Origin: UBA1847 sp942492205
GTDB lineage: Bacteria; Pseudomonadota; Gammaproteobacteria; Steroidobacterales; Woeseiaceae
DNA length: 64,000 bases
Assembly: GCA_942492205.1 (NCBI GenBank)
Contig: CALODT010000001.1
Coordinates: 620,001-684,000 of the forward strand
Direction of reading: 5' to 3'
Made by a program: the position numbers and the translations under genes. This document shows positions 9,097 to 17,712 of the stretch, piece by piece; the stretch's first letter is position 1, and each line of letters starts with the position of its first letter. The notes under the pieces were generated by a model. The model was not told the DNA's origin, searched no databases, and worked only from the letters and a program-made list of their open reading frames with translations.

Positions 9097-9648
9097 ATGA
9101 TCAAGCCCAAACAGACATTGCCTGTACTCCTGTTGCTTGCCGCGACGTTGTTCGCCGGCTCAAGTTGGGCCGCCTCGGCGGACAAGCTCAACCGCGAGTC
9201 GGACGAGGCCCTGAAGGTGTTCAATGAGGAGGTCAACGGCGCTGACGCATTTCTCAGCCAGGCGGCCGGCTACCTCGTGTTTCCGCGCGTTATCAAGGTG
9301 GGGGTTGGCGTTGGTGCTGAAACCGGCGAGGGTGTGCTGCGGGTTGGCGGCTCGACAGTGGCCTATTACCGCACCACCAGCGGCTCGATTGGCTTGCAGC
9401 TTGGCGCACAGGCCAAGTCCATCGTTATTGCATTCATGACGCGTGAGGCGCTGGACAAGTTCCGTAACTCGAGCGGTTGGAAGGTAGGCGTCGATGGGTC
9501 CGTTGCGCTCATCGATGTGGGCGCCGGCAAGACGATCGACAGTGACAACGTGCGCGACCCTGTCGTCGGTTTCATCTTCGGCTCCAAGGGCCTGATGTAC
9601 AACCTGACGCTCGAGGGCTCGAAGTTCACCAAGCTGGACAAGTCCTGA
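9097..9648 (+). CDS. SYLF/YSC84-domain periplasmic protein
   Basis: A 183-residue protein with a cleavable signal peptide (KPK, then a hydrophobic stretch, cut near SSWAASA at about residue 25) and one SYLF (formerly DUF500) domain. The family marks are visible: the opening LNRESDEALKVF helix, a GYLVFPRVIKVGVGVGAETGEGVLRV segment in two pieces, then YYRTTSGSIGLQLGAQ and the FIFGSKGLMYNLTLEGSKFTKL end. SYLF domains bind lipids in eukaryotes; bacterial members are envelope proteins of unclear role. The start is the ATG after AAAGGA; a TTG codon just before it extends the frame artificially. It is four bases upstream of the next gene. Confidence 0.85.
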   Translation: MIKPKQTLPVLLLLAATLFAGSSWAASADKLNRESDEALKVFNEEVNGADAFLSQAAGYLVFPRVIKVGVGVGAETGEGVLRVGGSTVAYYRTTSGSIGLQLGAQAKSIVIAFMTREALDKFRNSSGWKVGVDGSVALIDVGAGKTIDSDNVRDPVVGFIFGSKGLMYNLTLEGSKFTKLDKS

Positions 9649-9652
9649 CTAC

Positions 9653-10102
9653 TTGGACGAGCAGCCAACAAGCAGAACGAAGAAGGGTCGCTCGGTAAAG
9701 CAGCTCATCGGTGACGGCGCTCGAGTCCTCCCCGAAAAATCGCACGGCTGGTTTCGGGACTGGTTCCGCAAGGTATGGAGGGTTCGCGGAGGCGGTCTCT
9801 ATGCCGTGGGCTTCGCGCTGACCTTCATCTACTTCGAGATTGGCGCGCTGGGGGACGACATCCTTGGCATCGGCAGCCTGTTTAACGGGCAAGCTATTGA
9901 GTTTATTATCGATTTCTTCATAGACTCGTTGACGAACACGCTGAAGGCCTTCATGTGGCCGGTGTACGTCATACAGATCGCACCGCCGTGGGGCGCCATC
10001 GGGCTGGGTCTCGCTTTCGTCGGTTTTACCAGCTTCCTGAAGGCGCCGATCGAGCGCTGGCTGTTTGGCGAAGCGCCGGTGGAAGACAGTGACGCCAAGT
10101 AA
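9653..10102 (+). CDS. Small integral membrane protein, function unknown
   Basis: The 149 residues begin with a basic, soluble N-terminus (to about residue 48), then have two or three hydrophobic segments: GLYAVGFALTFIYFEIGAL at about 49, a second near residues 83-105 (FIIDFFIDSL followed by AFMWPVYVIQI), and GAIGLGLAFVGFTSFL at about 114. I do not recognise the family. The start is a TTG with no clear ribosome site, four bases after the SYLF gene, which suggests translation coupled to it; the exact start is uncertain. A short acidic tail follows the last helix. Confidence 0.6.
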   Translation: MDEQPTSRTKKGRSVKQLIGDGARVLPEKSHGWFRDWFRKVWRVRGGGLYAVGFALTFIYFEIGALGDDILGIGSLFNGQAIEFIIDFFIDSLTNTLKAFMWPVYVIQIAPPWGAIGLGLAFVGFTSFLKAPIERWLFGEAPVEDSDAK

Positions 10103-10227
10103 GCGGGCAGCGCATTTGTCTTACTAGCGCGGAACGAAGTCGAGCTGCGGAAAGCCGATACTGAAACACGGTTTCACTGGTGCTAAGTTGGGATTGCAGG
10201 GGATAGCAGCTGCACAGGAGTCTGACG

Positions 10228-10830
10228 ATGAGACATGCAACCCGGATTCTCTCAATCAATGGTTCTTATCGCGACGACGGCATCACGGACCAGGCTGTCG
10301 AAGCTGTGGCCGATGCGTTGCGCCAATCCGGCGCAGAAGTCGAGTCCATTGCACTGCGCGACTGTCCCATCGAATTCTGTCTCAACTGCCGTGCCTGTAC
10401 GCAGGAACCGGGAGATGCGCCGGGTCGCTGCGTGCACGATGACGGCATGCGCGACATCATCGAAAAGATCGAGCAAGCAGAGGCCTACATTCTCGCTGCG
10501 CCGACGAATTTTGATTCCGTCACGGCCCTGTTCAAGCGTTTCATGGAAAGGCTGGTTGCCTACGCCTACTGGCCGTGGGGTGCGCCGGCGCCCAAGTTCC
10601 GCAAAGCCGGATTGCCAAAGAAGAAAGCGATTCTGATTTCCTCGTCGGCTGCCCCCGGGCTGATGGGTCGCTGGTTGTTCAAGTCGACGAAGCAGCTCAA
10701 GATGACGGCCAACGTGATCGGCGCGAAGCCTGTCGGCACACTTTTTACCGGGCTGGTAGCCGGCGAGCCGGATACCCGTCTGCCACTGCGGGTGCGGCGC
10801 AGAGCATTGGCGCTCGCCAATAAACTCTAG
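10228..10830 (+). CDS. Flavodoxin-fold NAD(P)H-dependent FMN oxidoreductase
   Basis: A 200-residue flavodoxin-like protein. The FMN phosphate loop is SINGSYRDDGITDQAV near residue 10, and the substrate/flavin loop APTNFDSVTALFKRFMERL near 90 is typical of the NADPH-dependent FMN reductase family. The segment FCLNCRACTQ, followed by a cysteine before VHDDGM, is the Cys-rich loop common in this subgroup; it resembles iron-sulfur flavoproteins, but a cluster cannot be claimed. The start has AGGAG eight bases upstream. A small palindrome TGAAAC-ACG-GTTTCA lies at 10162-10176 ahead of the gene. The substrate is unknown. Confidence 0.8.
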   Translation: MRHATRILSINGSYRDDGITDQAVEAVADALRQSGAEVESIALRDCPIEFCLNCRACTQEPGDAPGRCVHDDGMRDIIEKIEQAEAYILAAPTNFDSVTALFKRFMERLVAYAYWPWGAPAPKFRKAGLPKKKAILISSSAAPGLMGRWLFKSTKQLKMTANVIGAKPVGTLFTGLVAGEPDTRLPLRVRRRALALANKL

Positions 10831-10913
10831 CGGGCTACAGGGTGCTGCTCATAGCCTGTGAAACCGGCCGAAAAAGTGGCCGCTTGAACTGCGCTGCGCG
10901 TAACCCTGTCGGC

Positions 10914-11369
10914 CTACTGCGAATTGACTCGGTTATCGAGACTCGCATATAGAACAGGTGCCGCATGGAAGATGTGCCCTGTGTCGTCTTCTTCCGCAAC
11001 GGGCCGCTCATAAACGCGTGACGGGCCGTTTACACACGCTTCGAAGTTCTCATTCCTGTAGTCCGCGAAGGTGCAGTTCAGCGCGTGCTTGACGCCCTCA
11101 CTGAAGACGGGTTCTCTCAATTCGGCTGGCGCAGCGGGCGACGCAGCCGGCGTAATACGCTCTGGCTGAATCTCTGCAACCGGCTCGTCAGACTTTTCGA
11201 ACCGGGGCTGCAGCTCCTGGACAAGAAACAAGGAAGCGATCACAAAGGCAGTACGCAGGATCAGCGTCAGGTTGTCGACGAATGCCGTGCAGAGCCGGAC
11301 GATAAGCGGCTCGCGTACGAGAATCGGCTGGGCGATTCCGCGTATTCTTTTGCGACGTTTCGCTGCCAT
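10914..11369 (-). CDS. Single-span membrane protein, function unknown
   Basis: I do not recognise it. From the ATG at 11369 it has 151 residues: a very basic start (KRRKRIRG), one hydrophobic helix at about residues 34-53 (LTLILRTAFVIASLFLV), a proline/alanine-rich linker, and a periplasmic-side domain with two cysteines (NCTFADY and EACVNG) that could form a disulfide. The frame is open further upstream into the cupin gene, but that part looks like shadow sequence. It lies 46 bases after the cupin gene on the same strand and could be the last gene of the formate dehydrogenase transcript. Confidence 0.55.
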   Translation of the reverse strand: MAAKRRKRIRGIAQPILVREPLIVRLCTAFVDNLTLILRTAFVIASLFLVQELQPRFEKSDEPVAEIQPERITPAASPAAPAELREPVFSEGVKHALNCTFADYRNENFEACVNGPSRVYERPVAEEDDTGHIFHAAPVLYASLDNRVNSQ

Positions 11370-11415
11370 TTCCTGCCTGTCAGTAACGTTTGTCTCCGAC
11401 CAGATAGTAGTCACG

Positions 11416-11796
11416 TCAGCCCGTGGCGTCGAGGGGTCGGAACCGGTTGTGCGGACCTGGGGTGAGGTAGGCAATCTGGCTGGGCGCAAGAATATCAACC
11501 CGGTGCCACATCCCCCTTGGGATTACCAGGCCGCCACCTGGCGCTACTTCAATATCTTCTATCGGCTCATCCAAAAACACGACACGAATTCGGCCGGAGA
11601 TGAGGTACAGCACCTCGTCGCCATCCGGGTGCATTTCGCCACCGTGTGGCGAATTCTCCGACATCGTGGCAACACCAAATGTCGCGCCGTTCACGGGAAT
11701 CGGGGGATCGGGCCTGTCGGGAACCAGCGATGCCAGGAAATTACGACTCAGGCCGATCGAATCCACGGCCGGATCAAAGCAAACGGGTTTGTTCAC
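11416..11796 (-). CDS. Cupin-domain protein
   Basis: A 126-residue single-domain cupin. The first cupin motif is seen as GGEMHPDGDEVLYLISGRIRV read in part (GxxxHxH-like, with H and E ligands) and the second as GGGLVIPRGMWHRV, so three or four metal-binding residues are in place. Translation starts at a GTG with GAGGT upstream. It follows the DUF2855 gene by 20 bases on the same strand and is probably the last or next-to-last gene of the operon headed by fdhD. Cupins of this size may be isomerases, dioxygenases or binding proteins; none can be chosen from sequence. Confidence 0.75.
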   Translation of the reverse strand: MNKPVCFDPAVDSIGLSRNFLASLVPDRPDPPIPVNGATFGVATMSENSPHGGEMHPDGDEVLYLISGRIRVVFLDEPIEDIEVAPGGGLVIPRGMWHRVDILAPSQIAYLTPGPHNRFRPLDATG

Positions 11797-11816
11797 GGGA
11801 TTTACCTCAACGTGAT

Positions 11817-12905
11817 CTAAAGTTCGACAATGAGTCCCTGGTTCGCATCGAGGCGGCCGTCGCAGACATCGAGGTAGACATCACGCAGGCCCTGCAACCC
11901 CGTGGCCCTGTTGAGTTCCAGCCAGCTGCTGCACTTCAGTGCCGTCTCGCCCATGAAGCTCGACGATCTGTCCGCGAAACCGTCCGGTCCCCACTCCTGC
12001 ATCCTGCGCTGAATGTGCGCAGGCGCGAAGAAGAACTCGCTGCGCTCCTTGATAATGCCCTCGCTCGCATCGCGCTCGTCCCAGTGCGTCAGGCCGACAT
12101 TGATGCAGCGCGTCATGTTATCGCCGAGATGCTGGTGCAACGTACCCAGTACGGCGCCGTTGCCGGACATGTCGACAATAACGGCAGGTATCGAGGCATC
12201 AATTTCGGCCAGCGAATCGTAGGTGATACTCCTGTCGTAGAGACCCAGGCTGTTGACGAAATCCAGGTTGCGTGCGGAGGTCACGGCGACGACGGATGGG
12301 GCGCCGGCATCGTCGTCCAGCGCGTAGGCGAGCCCGATGCTGGTCTTGCTGGAGGCGCTCACGATCACGACTTGATCTGCCCCGAACCAATCGGCGTCCT
12401 GCAGCACATCCCAGAGACAGAATGACGTAATGTGCAACGGCCAAAGCAGCATCCGCAGGTCGTCACTGGCGGGGTCGTAGCCGGGTTCGGCCATGACGCG
12501 ATAGTAGGTGTTGTATCCCTGCGGCAATTTGCTGCGATGCGCCGAGCCGTCCACCAATCGCAGCGCGCTGACCTGGGTTGGTGAGAGATCAACGCGTGTG
12601 GCCGGCGGGAAATACCCGAACAAGCGTTCGCCGACCGGCACATCGTCAGAGTTCGATTCGATCACTTCAGCAAAACCCCACACGGGTATCACGCCCCAGC
12701 CGTCGCCGCTGTGCGCCGGGAAGAACTGCCAATAGCCGAGCAGGTCGCCGGCGACGCCATATGTCACGTTGTTTGCGGTAAACGCGAAGCGTTCTACAGC
12801 AACCCGGATGGCGCCGGCGGCAAGGCTTGGGTCGTCTGTCGAGCCCGTCGCATCGTCGACACGACATTCGCGGATATTGTCCTTGCGGACCTGGAACTCT
12901 CCCAT
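11817..12905 (-). CDS. DUF2855 family protein (medium-chain-dehydrogenase-like)
   Basis: The 362 residues match the DUF2855 family as I know it: an N-terminal domain resembling the GroES-like half of alcohol dehydrogenases (VTYGVAGDLLGYWQFFP, WGVIPVWGFAEVIES, VGERLFGYFPPATR) and a central nucleotide-binding-like half (VVIVSASSKTSIGLAY near residue 180, ALDDDAGAPSVVAVTS). Typical zinc-binding cysteines are absent. The biochemical role is unknown. Its ATG shares one base with the stop of nhaC (TGATG), so it is translationally coupled to the antiporter; a GTG one codon earlier is possible. Confidence 0.75.
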   Translation of the reverse strand: MGEFQVRKDNIRECRVDDATGSTDDPSLAAGAIRVAVERFAFTANNVTYGVAGDLLGYWQFFPAHSGDGWGVIPVWGFAEVIESNSDDVPVGERLFGYFPPATRVDLSPTQVSALRLVDGSAHRSKLPQGYNTYYRVMAEPGYDPASDDLRMLLWPLHITSFCLWDVLQDADWFGADQVVIVSASSKTSIGLAYALDDDAGAPSVVAVTSARNLDFVNSLGLYDRSITYDSLAEIDASIPAVIVDMSGNGAVLGTLHQHLGDNMTRCINVGLTHWDERDASEGIIKERSEFFFAPAHIQRRMQEWGPDGFADRSSSFMGETALKCSSWLELNRATGLQGLRDVYLDVCDGRLDANQGLIVEL

Positions 12906-14788
12906 CACGCCGATTCCTGCGGTCGTGCGGCCGACGGGGGTGCGTCGTGGGCATCAACGGGTTTGCCGAGGAACCGGTGTATGACGACCAGCACGACCGC
13001 GCAGGTGGGCAACAACAGATACCAGGGCAGGCCGTAACCGGCCGGCAGCACGCCCAGTGTCACCGCTACGACGCCGCCGATAAACGCATACGGCAGCTGC
13101 GTGCGCACGTGATCCATGTGGTCACAGCCGGTAGCCAGAGACGACAGCACGGTGGTGTCGGAAATGGGCGAGCAGTGATCCGCCCATACCGCACCGGTGA
13201 GCACGCAGGCGATGCAGGAGTACAGAATATGCATGTGTTCCGCATCGGCGATACCGTTCGCCTGCAGCACGGCCCAGCACAGCGGGATGACCAGCGGCAT
13301 GAGGATGGCCATGACCCCCCAGCTCGATCCGGATGCGAACGCGGTAGCGCCGGCTAACAGGAAGACGATGGCCGGCAGCGCGTATGGCGACAACGTCTCG
13401 CCCAGCACAGTGATCAGGTAGGGTGCCGTCTGCAGCACATCGGCGACGTCGGCGATCGCCCAGGCAAGAATCAGCAGCACCAGTCCGGTCATCATGAAGC
13501 GCGCGCCGGCAAGCCAGGCGTCGATAGTCTCGTCCAGCGTGAGCAAGCGCTGGCCGAGCGACAGCGCGGCGGCCATCACGCAGCCCAGCAAGGATGCCCA
13601 GATCAACACGCCGTATGGATCGGCGCTGCCAATGATATCGGTGATGGTCTCGCCATCGCCGCTGATGAACAGCCCGATAATCACGGTCAGTACCATTGTG
13701 ACGATCGGAAGCACCGCATTTCTGGCGAGACACGGGATCGCTTCCTTGTGATAGAACTCGTCGCCCGACTTGTCGGTACTCGCAACGGACGACGTACGCT
13801 TGACCTCGCCTGTTTGCCTCGCCCGCATCTCGGCCTTGTACATCGGGCCGAAGTCTTTGCCCGTGTAGATGACAAGGAACACGAAGAAGATCGCGAGGAA
13901 CGGGTAGAAGCTGTACAGGATTGAATTCAGAAACAGCACATACGGCGTCTGGTCGATGCCCTCCAGTCCCTTCACAGCAGAGTCGATCAGTCCAAGTTGA
14001 AAACCAATCCAGGTTGTAATGACCGCGATCGTCGATACGGGAGCCGCCGTTGAATCGACCAGGTAGGCCAGCTTCTCGCGCGAGATATGCAGCCTGTCAC
14101 TCATTGGGCGTGTGGCGTTGCCGACAATCATCGTATTGGCGTAGTCGTCGAAGAAGATCGACAGTCCCAGCAGCGCGACAACACCCTGGCCACGCCGCGG
14201 CGTACGCGCAAACGGCATGATGCGCTCCACGATACCGACCATGCCGCCGTTACGCGATATCACGCCGACCATGCCGCCAATCAGGAACGTGAATATCATG
14301 ATTGCCATGTGATCGGGATTGATTGCCGTGTTCAGGATATAGACCGTCACGGTTTCGAAGAAACCGGTAAAAGCACCATACCCGGTCAGTCCGTTGACCG
14401 CCCATGCGCCCACCACGAGGCCAACGAATAGCGCCGGTATCACCGAACGCAACAGGAAAGCGAGCAGGATCGCAACCAGCGGCGGAAGTACGGATACGGC
14501 GCCCGGAATTACCGGCACCTGCATTTCCGAAACGCCCTGGTCGTCTTGCAACACGTCGAGAGATATCGTGCCCGTTTCCGGTACCTCGATACCCTGCGCA
14601 GTCAGGCTGGATGCTGAACCGGAAGCAATAAGCTCGCCATTGAGTCGCAGCTCTGCAGGAGCGCCGGCGTCAAGCCCGTTGACGGTGACATCAAATGCGA
14701 CGCCGGTCAGCACGACTTTCGGTGCGTCGATCGTCACGTCGGCGGCCATAGCTGGCGGCACCGGAAAAAAGAAAAGGCATATGAGCAT
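12905..14788 (-). CDS. Na+/H+ antiporter, NhaC family, with periplasmic N-terminal domain
   Basis: An inner-membrane cation/proton antiporter with at least ten hydrophobic helices; segments such as TFLIGGMVGVISRNGGMVGIV, FFDDYANTMIVGNATRPMSD and GAVWADHCSPISDTTVLSS are characteristic of the NhaC superfamily. Before the first helix is a signal sequence (LICLFFFPVPPAMA) and about 85 residues that look like a small beta-sandwich, probably periplasmic, seen in many marine homologues. The start is unsure: ATG 14788 is used here, but CTG 14821 has GGGGAAG in front and gives a better, lysine/arginine-led signal peptide, and TTG 14881 overlaps the fdsA stop. It follows fdsA directly. Confidence 0.85.
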   Translation of the reverse strand: MLICLFFFPVPPAMAADVTIDAPKVVLTGVAFDVTVNGLDAGAPAELRLNGELIASGSASSLTAQGIEVPETGTISLDVLQDDQGVSEMQVPVIPGAVSVLPPLVAILLAFLLRSVIPALFVGLVVGAWAVNGLTGYGAFTGFFETVTVYILNTAINPDHMAIMIFTFLIGGMVGVISRNGGMVGIVERIMPFARTPRRGQGVVALLGLSIFFDDYANTMIVGNATRPMSDRLHISREKLAYLVDSTAAPVSTIAVITTWIGFQLGLIDSAVKGLEGIDQTPYVLFLNSILYSFYPFLAIFFVFLVIYTGKDFGPMYKAEMRARQTGEVKRTSSVASTDKSGDEFYHKEAIPCLARNAVLPIVTMVLTVIIGLFISGDGETITDIIGSADPYGVLIWASLLGCVMAAALSLGQRLLTLDETIDAWLAGARFMMTGLVLLILAWAIADVADVLQTAPYLITVLGETLSPYALPAIVFLLAGATAFASGSSWGVMAILMPLVIPLCWAVLQANGIADAEHMHILYSCIACVLTGAVWADHCSPISDTTVLSSLATGCDHMDHVRTQLPYAFIGGVVAVTLGVLPAGYGLPWYLLLPTCAVVLVVIHRFLGKPVDAHDAPPSAARPQESA

Positions 14789-14877
14789 GCCCGTCAGGCG
14801 TGCGGTTGTGAGGCGTTTCAGAGTCTTCCCCTTGTTATTGTTTTCTTGCCAACCGGGTTGGTTAGGCGACCATGATT

Positions 14878-17712
14878 TCAATTCGTCTCGACAATCTTGC
14901 CCTGCTGCGCGGCGCGTGCCGCGAACTCTTTTTGCCAGCTGGAGCGGTGCGATGCCGGCGCAATCTGCACGGCGGTCACCTTGTATTCCGGGCAATTCGT
15001 TGCCCAGTCGCTGTACTCGGTGGTCACGACGTTGGCGCCGGTTTCCGGGTTGTGGAACGTCGTGTAAACCACGCCGGGCTTGACCCGCGTCGTGATCTTC
15101 GCCCGCAACGTGATATCGCCCTTGCGGCTGGCAAGCGCAACCAGTTCACCGTCCCTGATGCCGCGCATCTCCGCGTCGCTGGGGTGCACCTCGAGCAGGT
15201 CCTCGCCATACCAGACGTTATTTTCCGTGCGTCGAGTCTGTGCGCCGACGTTGTACTGCGAAAGGATTCGACCGGTTGTCAGAAGCAGCGGGAACTTGCG
15301 GTTGGTGCGTTCTTCCGTCGGTACGTATTCGGTCTCGACAAACAGGCCTTTGCCACGCACGAACTGGTCGACGTGCATGACCGGTGTGCCCATTGGCGCG
15401 TCATCATTGCAGGGCCACTGCACGCTGCCAACTTTGTCGAGAAACTCGAAGCTGACGTTACGGAAGGTCGGCGTGAGCTCGGCGACTTCGTCCATGATCT
15501 GTGCGGCGCTGCTGTAATTCATCGGGTAACCCATCGCCTGGGCGAGTTCCTGCGTAATCAGCCACTCGTCCTTGCCTTGCTGCGGCTTCATCACCGGGCG
15601 CACGCGGTTGATGCGGCGCTCGGCATTGATGAAGGTGCCGTCTTTTTCGAGGAAGGAGGTGCCGGGCAGAAATACATGCGCGAATTTTGCCGTCTCGTTG
15701 AGGAACAGGTCCTGCACCACAATACATTCCATGCTGCTGAGCGCGGCTTCGACATGATGCGTGTCAGGGTCGGACTGTGCGAGGTCCTCGCCCTGGATAT
15801 ACATACCCTTAAATTCGCCGGAGCAGGCCGCATCGAACATATTTGGAATCCGAAAGCCTGGCTCAGGATCAATGCTGACGCCCCAGTGCTTTTCGAACTG
15901 GGTACGAACCTCCTCGCCGGAGATGTGCCGATAGCCAGCAAGCTCGTGTGGGAAAGAGCCCATGTCGCATGAGCCTTGCACATTGTTCTGGCCACGCAGC
16001 GGATTTACGCCGACGCCCGAGCGGCCGAGGTTGCCGGTGGCCATCGCCAGGTTCGCCATGCCCATGACCATGGTAGAGCCCTGGCTGTGTTCGGTTACGC
16101 CCAGCCCATAATAGATGGCACCGTTGCGCGCGCTGCCGTACAGGCGCGCGGCGGCGCGGATGGTGTCCGCATCGACGCCCGAAGACCTCGCGACCTCTTC
16201 CGGTGAGTTTTCCGGCCTGAGGATCATTGCCTTCCAGGATTCGAACGAGTCGATGTCGCAACGCTCGCGCACATACGCCTCGTCCACGAGGCCCTCGTTC
16301 ACAATGACGTGTGCCAGCGCATTGATGACCGGCACGTTGGTGCCGGGCAGCAGTGCGAGGTGATGCGCGGCCTCGATGTGCGGAGAACGCACCAGGCCTA
16401 TCTCGCGAGGATCGACGACGATCAGCTGCGCGCCTTCGCGCAACCGCCGTTTCATCTGCGATGCAAATACCGGATGCGCGACGGTCGGGTTCGCGCCTAT
16501 TACCATGATGACGTCGGCGTCCATCACGCTGTCGAAAGGCTGCGTTCCTGCGGATGTACCGAGGGTCGTTTTCAGCCCATAGCCGGTTGGCGAATGGCAC
16601 ACCCGCGCACAGGTATCGACGTTGTTGTTACCAAAGCCGGCGCGCACAAGTTTCTGCACGGCGAACACTTCTTCGTTCGTGCAGCGTGAGGACGTGATGC
16701 CGCCGATTGATTTGCGGCCGTACTGCTTCTGGATGTCCTTGAAGCGCGTAGCCGCGTAGCCGATGGCCTCTTCCCAGCTCACTTCGCGCCAGGGATCGCT
16801 GGTGTTCTCGCGAATTAGCGGATGCAGTACACGGTCGCGATGCGACGCGTAGCCCCAGGCGAAGCGGCCTTTGACGCAGCTGTGTCCATGATTTGCCTGG
16901 CCGTCTTTGTAGGGCGTCATGCGCACGACCTGGTCGCCTTTCATTTCGGCCTGGAACGAGCAGCCGACGCCGCAGTAGGCACAGGTAGTAACGACGGCAT
17001 GGTCCGGCTGGCCATGATCGACAATGCTCTTTTCCATCAGCGTTGCCGTAGGGCAAGCCTGTATGCAGGCACCGCAGGATACGCATTCGGAGTCGAGGAA
17101 ATCCTCGCCCATGCCGGCTGAGACCTTGGAGTTGAAGCCGCGGCCTTCGATCGTCAGCGCGAACGTGCCTTGTACCTCGTCACAAGCGCGCACGCAGCGT
17201 GAGCAAACGATGCACTTGGACGCATCGAACTGGAAGTAGGGGTTGCTTGCATCCACGGCAGCATCAAGATGATTCTCGCCGTCGAAACCGTAGCGCACGT
17301 CGCGAAGACCGACGGCACCGGCCATGTCCTGTAACTCGCAGTCGCCGTTCGCCGAGCAGGTCAGGCAGTCCAGCGGGTGGTCCGAGATATACAGTTCCAT
17401 GACGTTGCGCCGAATCTTCGACAGCGCCTCGGTCTGGGTGCGAATCTTCATGCCCGCCTCGACAGGGGTTGTGCAGGATGCCGGGTAGCCTTTGCGCCCA
17501 TCGATTTCAACGAGGCAGAGCCGGCATGAGCCGAACGGCTTCAGGTTGTCGGTTGCGCAGAGTTTCGGAATGTCGACGCCGGATTCGCGCGCGGCACGCA
17601 GGATACTCGACCCTGCGGGGACGGTCGCCGGCAAGCCGTCGATCTCGACTCTCACAGTCTCAGCGCTGTTACTGGCCGGCGTTCCGAGGTCAGCTTGTCT
17701 GGTTTTGTTCAT
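14878..17712 (-). CDS. fdsA: NAD-dependent formate dehydrogenase, catalytic alpha subunit
   Basis: Molybdenum-dependent oxidation of formate to CO2 in a soluble NAD-linked complex. Domain order in the 944 residues: a [2Fe-2S] domain (C52, C63, C66, C80), a His-Cys3 [4Fe-4S] site (H112, C116, C119, C125), two ferredoxin-type clusters (C167-C177 and C210-C220), then the molybdopterin part with its own [4Fe-4S] site (C244, C247, C251, C279). The metal ligand is a cysteine, C372 in ARVCHSPTGYGL, followed by the catalytic H373, so this is the Cys and not the selenocysteine form. It overlaps fdsB by ATGA, with GGAG ahead. The C-terminal cap domain is complete. Confidence 0.96.
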   Translation of the reverse strand: MNKTRQADLGTPASNSAETVRVEIDGLPATVPAGSSILRAARESGVDIPKLCATDNLKPFGSCRLCLVEIDGRKGYPASCTTPVEAGMKIRTQTEALSKIRRNVMELYISDHPLDCLTCSANGDCELQDMAGAVGLRDVRYGFDGENHLDAAVDASNPYFQFDASKCIVCSRCVRACDEVQGTFALTIEGRGFNSKVSAGMGEDFLDSECVSCGACIQACPTATLMEKSIVDHGQPDHAVVTTCAYCGVGCSFQAEMKGDQVVRMTPYKDGQANHGHSCVKGRFAWGYASHRDRVLHPLIRENTSDPWREVSWEEAIGYAATRFKDIQKQYGRKSIGGITSSRCTNEEVFAVQKLVRAGFGNNNVDTCARVCHSPTGYGLKTTLGTSAGTQPFDSVMDADVIMVIGANPTVAHPVFASQMKRRLREGAQLIVVDPREIGLVRSPHIEAAHHLALLPGTNVPVINALAHVIVNEGLVDEAYVRERCDIDSFESWKAMILRPENSPEEVARSSGVDADTIRAAARLYGSARNGAIYYGLGVTEHSQGSTMVMGMANLAMATGNLGRSGVGVNPLRGQNNVQGSCDMGSFPHELAGYRHISGEEVRTQFEKHWGVSIDPEPGFRIPNMFDAACSGEFKGMYIQGEDLAQSDPDTHHVEAALSSMECIVVQDLFLNETAKFAHVFLPGTSFLEKDGTFINAERRINRVRPVMKPQQGKDEWLITQELAQAMGYPMNYSSAAQIMDEVAELTPTFRNVSFEFLDKVGSVQWPCNDDAPMGTPVMHVDQFVRGKGLFVETEYVPTEERTNRKFPLLLTTGRILSQYNVGAQTRRTENNVWYGEDLLEVHPSDAEMRGIRDGELVALASRKGDITLRAKITTRVKPGVVYTTFHNPETGANVVTTEYSDWATNCPEYKVTAVQIAPASHRSSWQKEFAARAAQQGKIVETN

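Noticed and set aside
10862..10887. Terminator from CGGCC-GAAAAAGT-GGCCG after the flavodoxin gene
   Set aside because: The stem is only five bases and no T-run follows.
14872..15972. Long open frame (366 codons) on the plus strand opposite fdsA
   Set aside because: fdsA is conserved over this stretch; the opposing frame has no domain or ribosome site.
14878..17712. Selenocysteine-containing formate dehydrogenase
   Set aside because: The active-site position is a plain cysteine codon (C372) with no in-frame TGA, so no SECIS element is needed.
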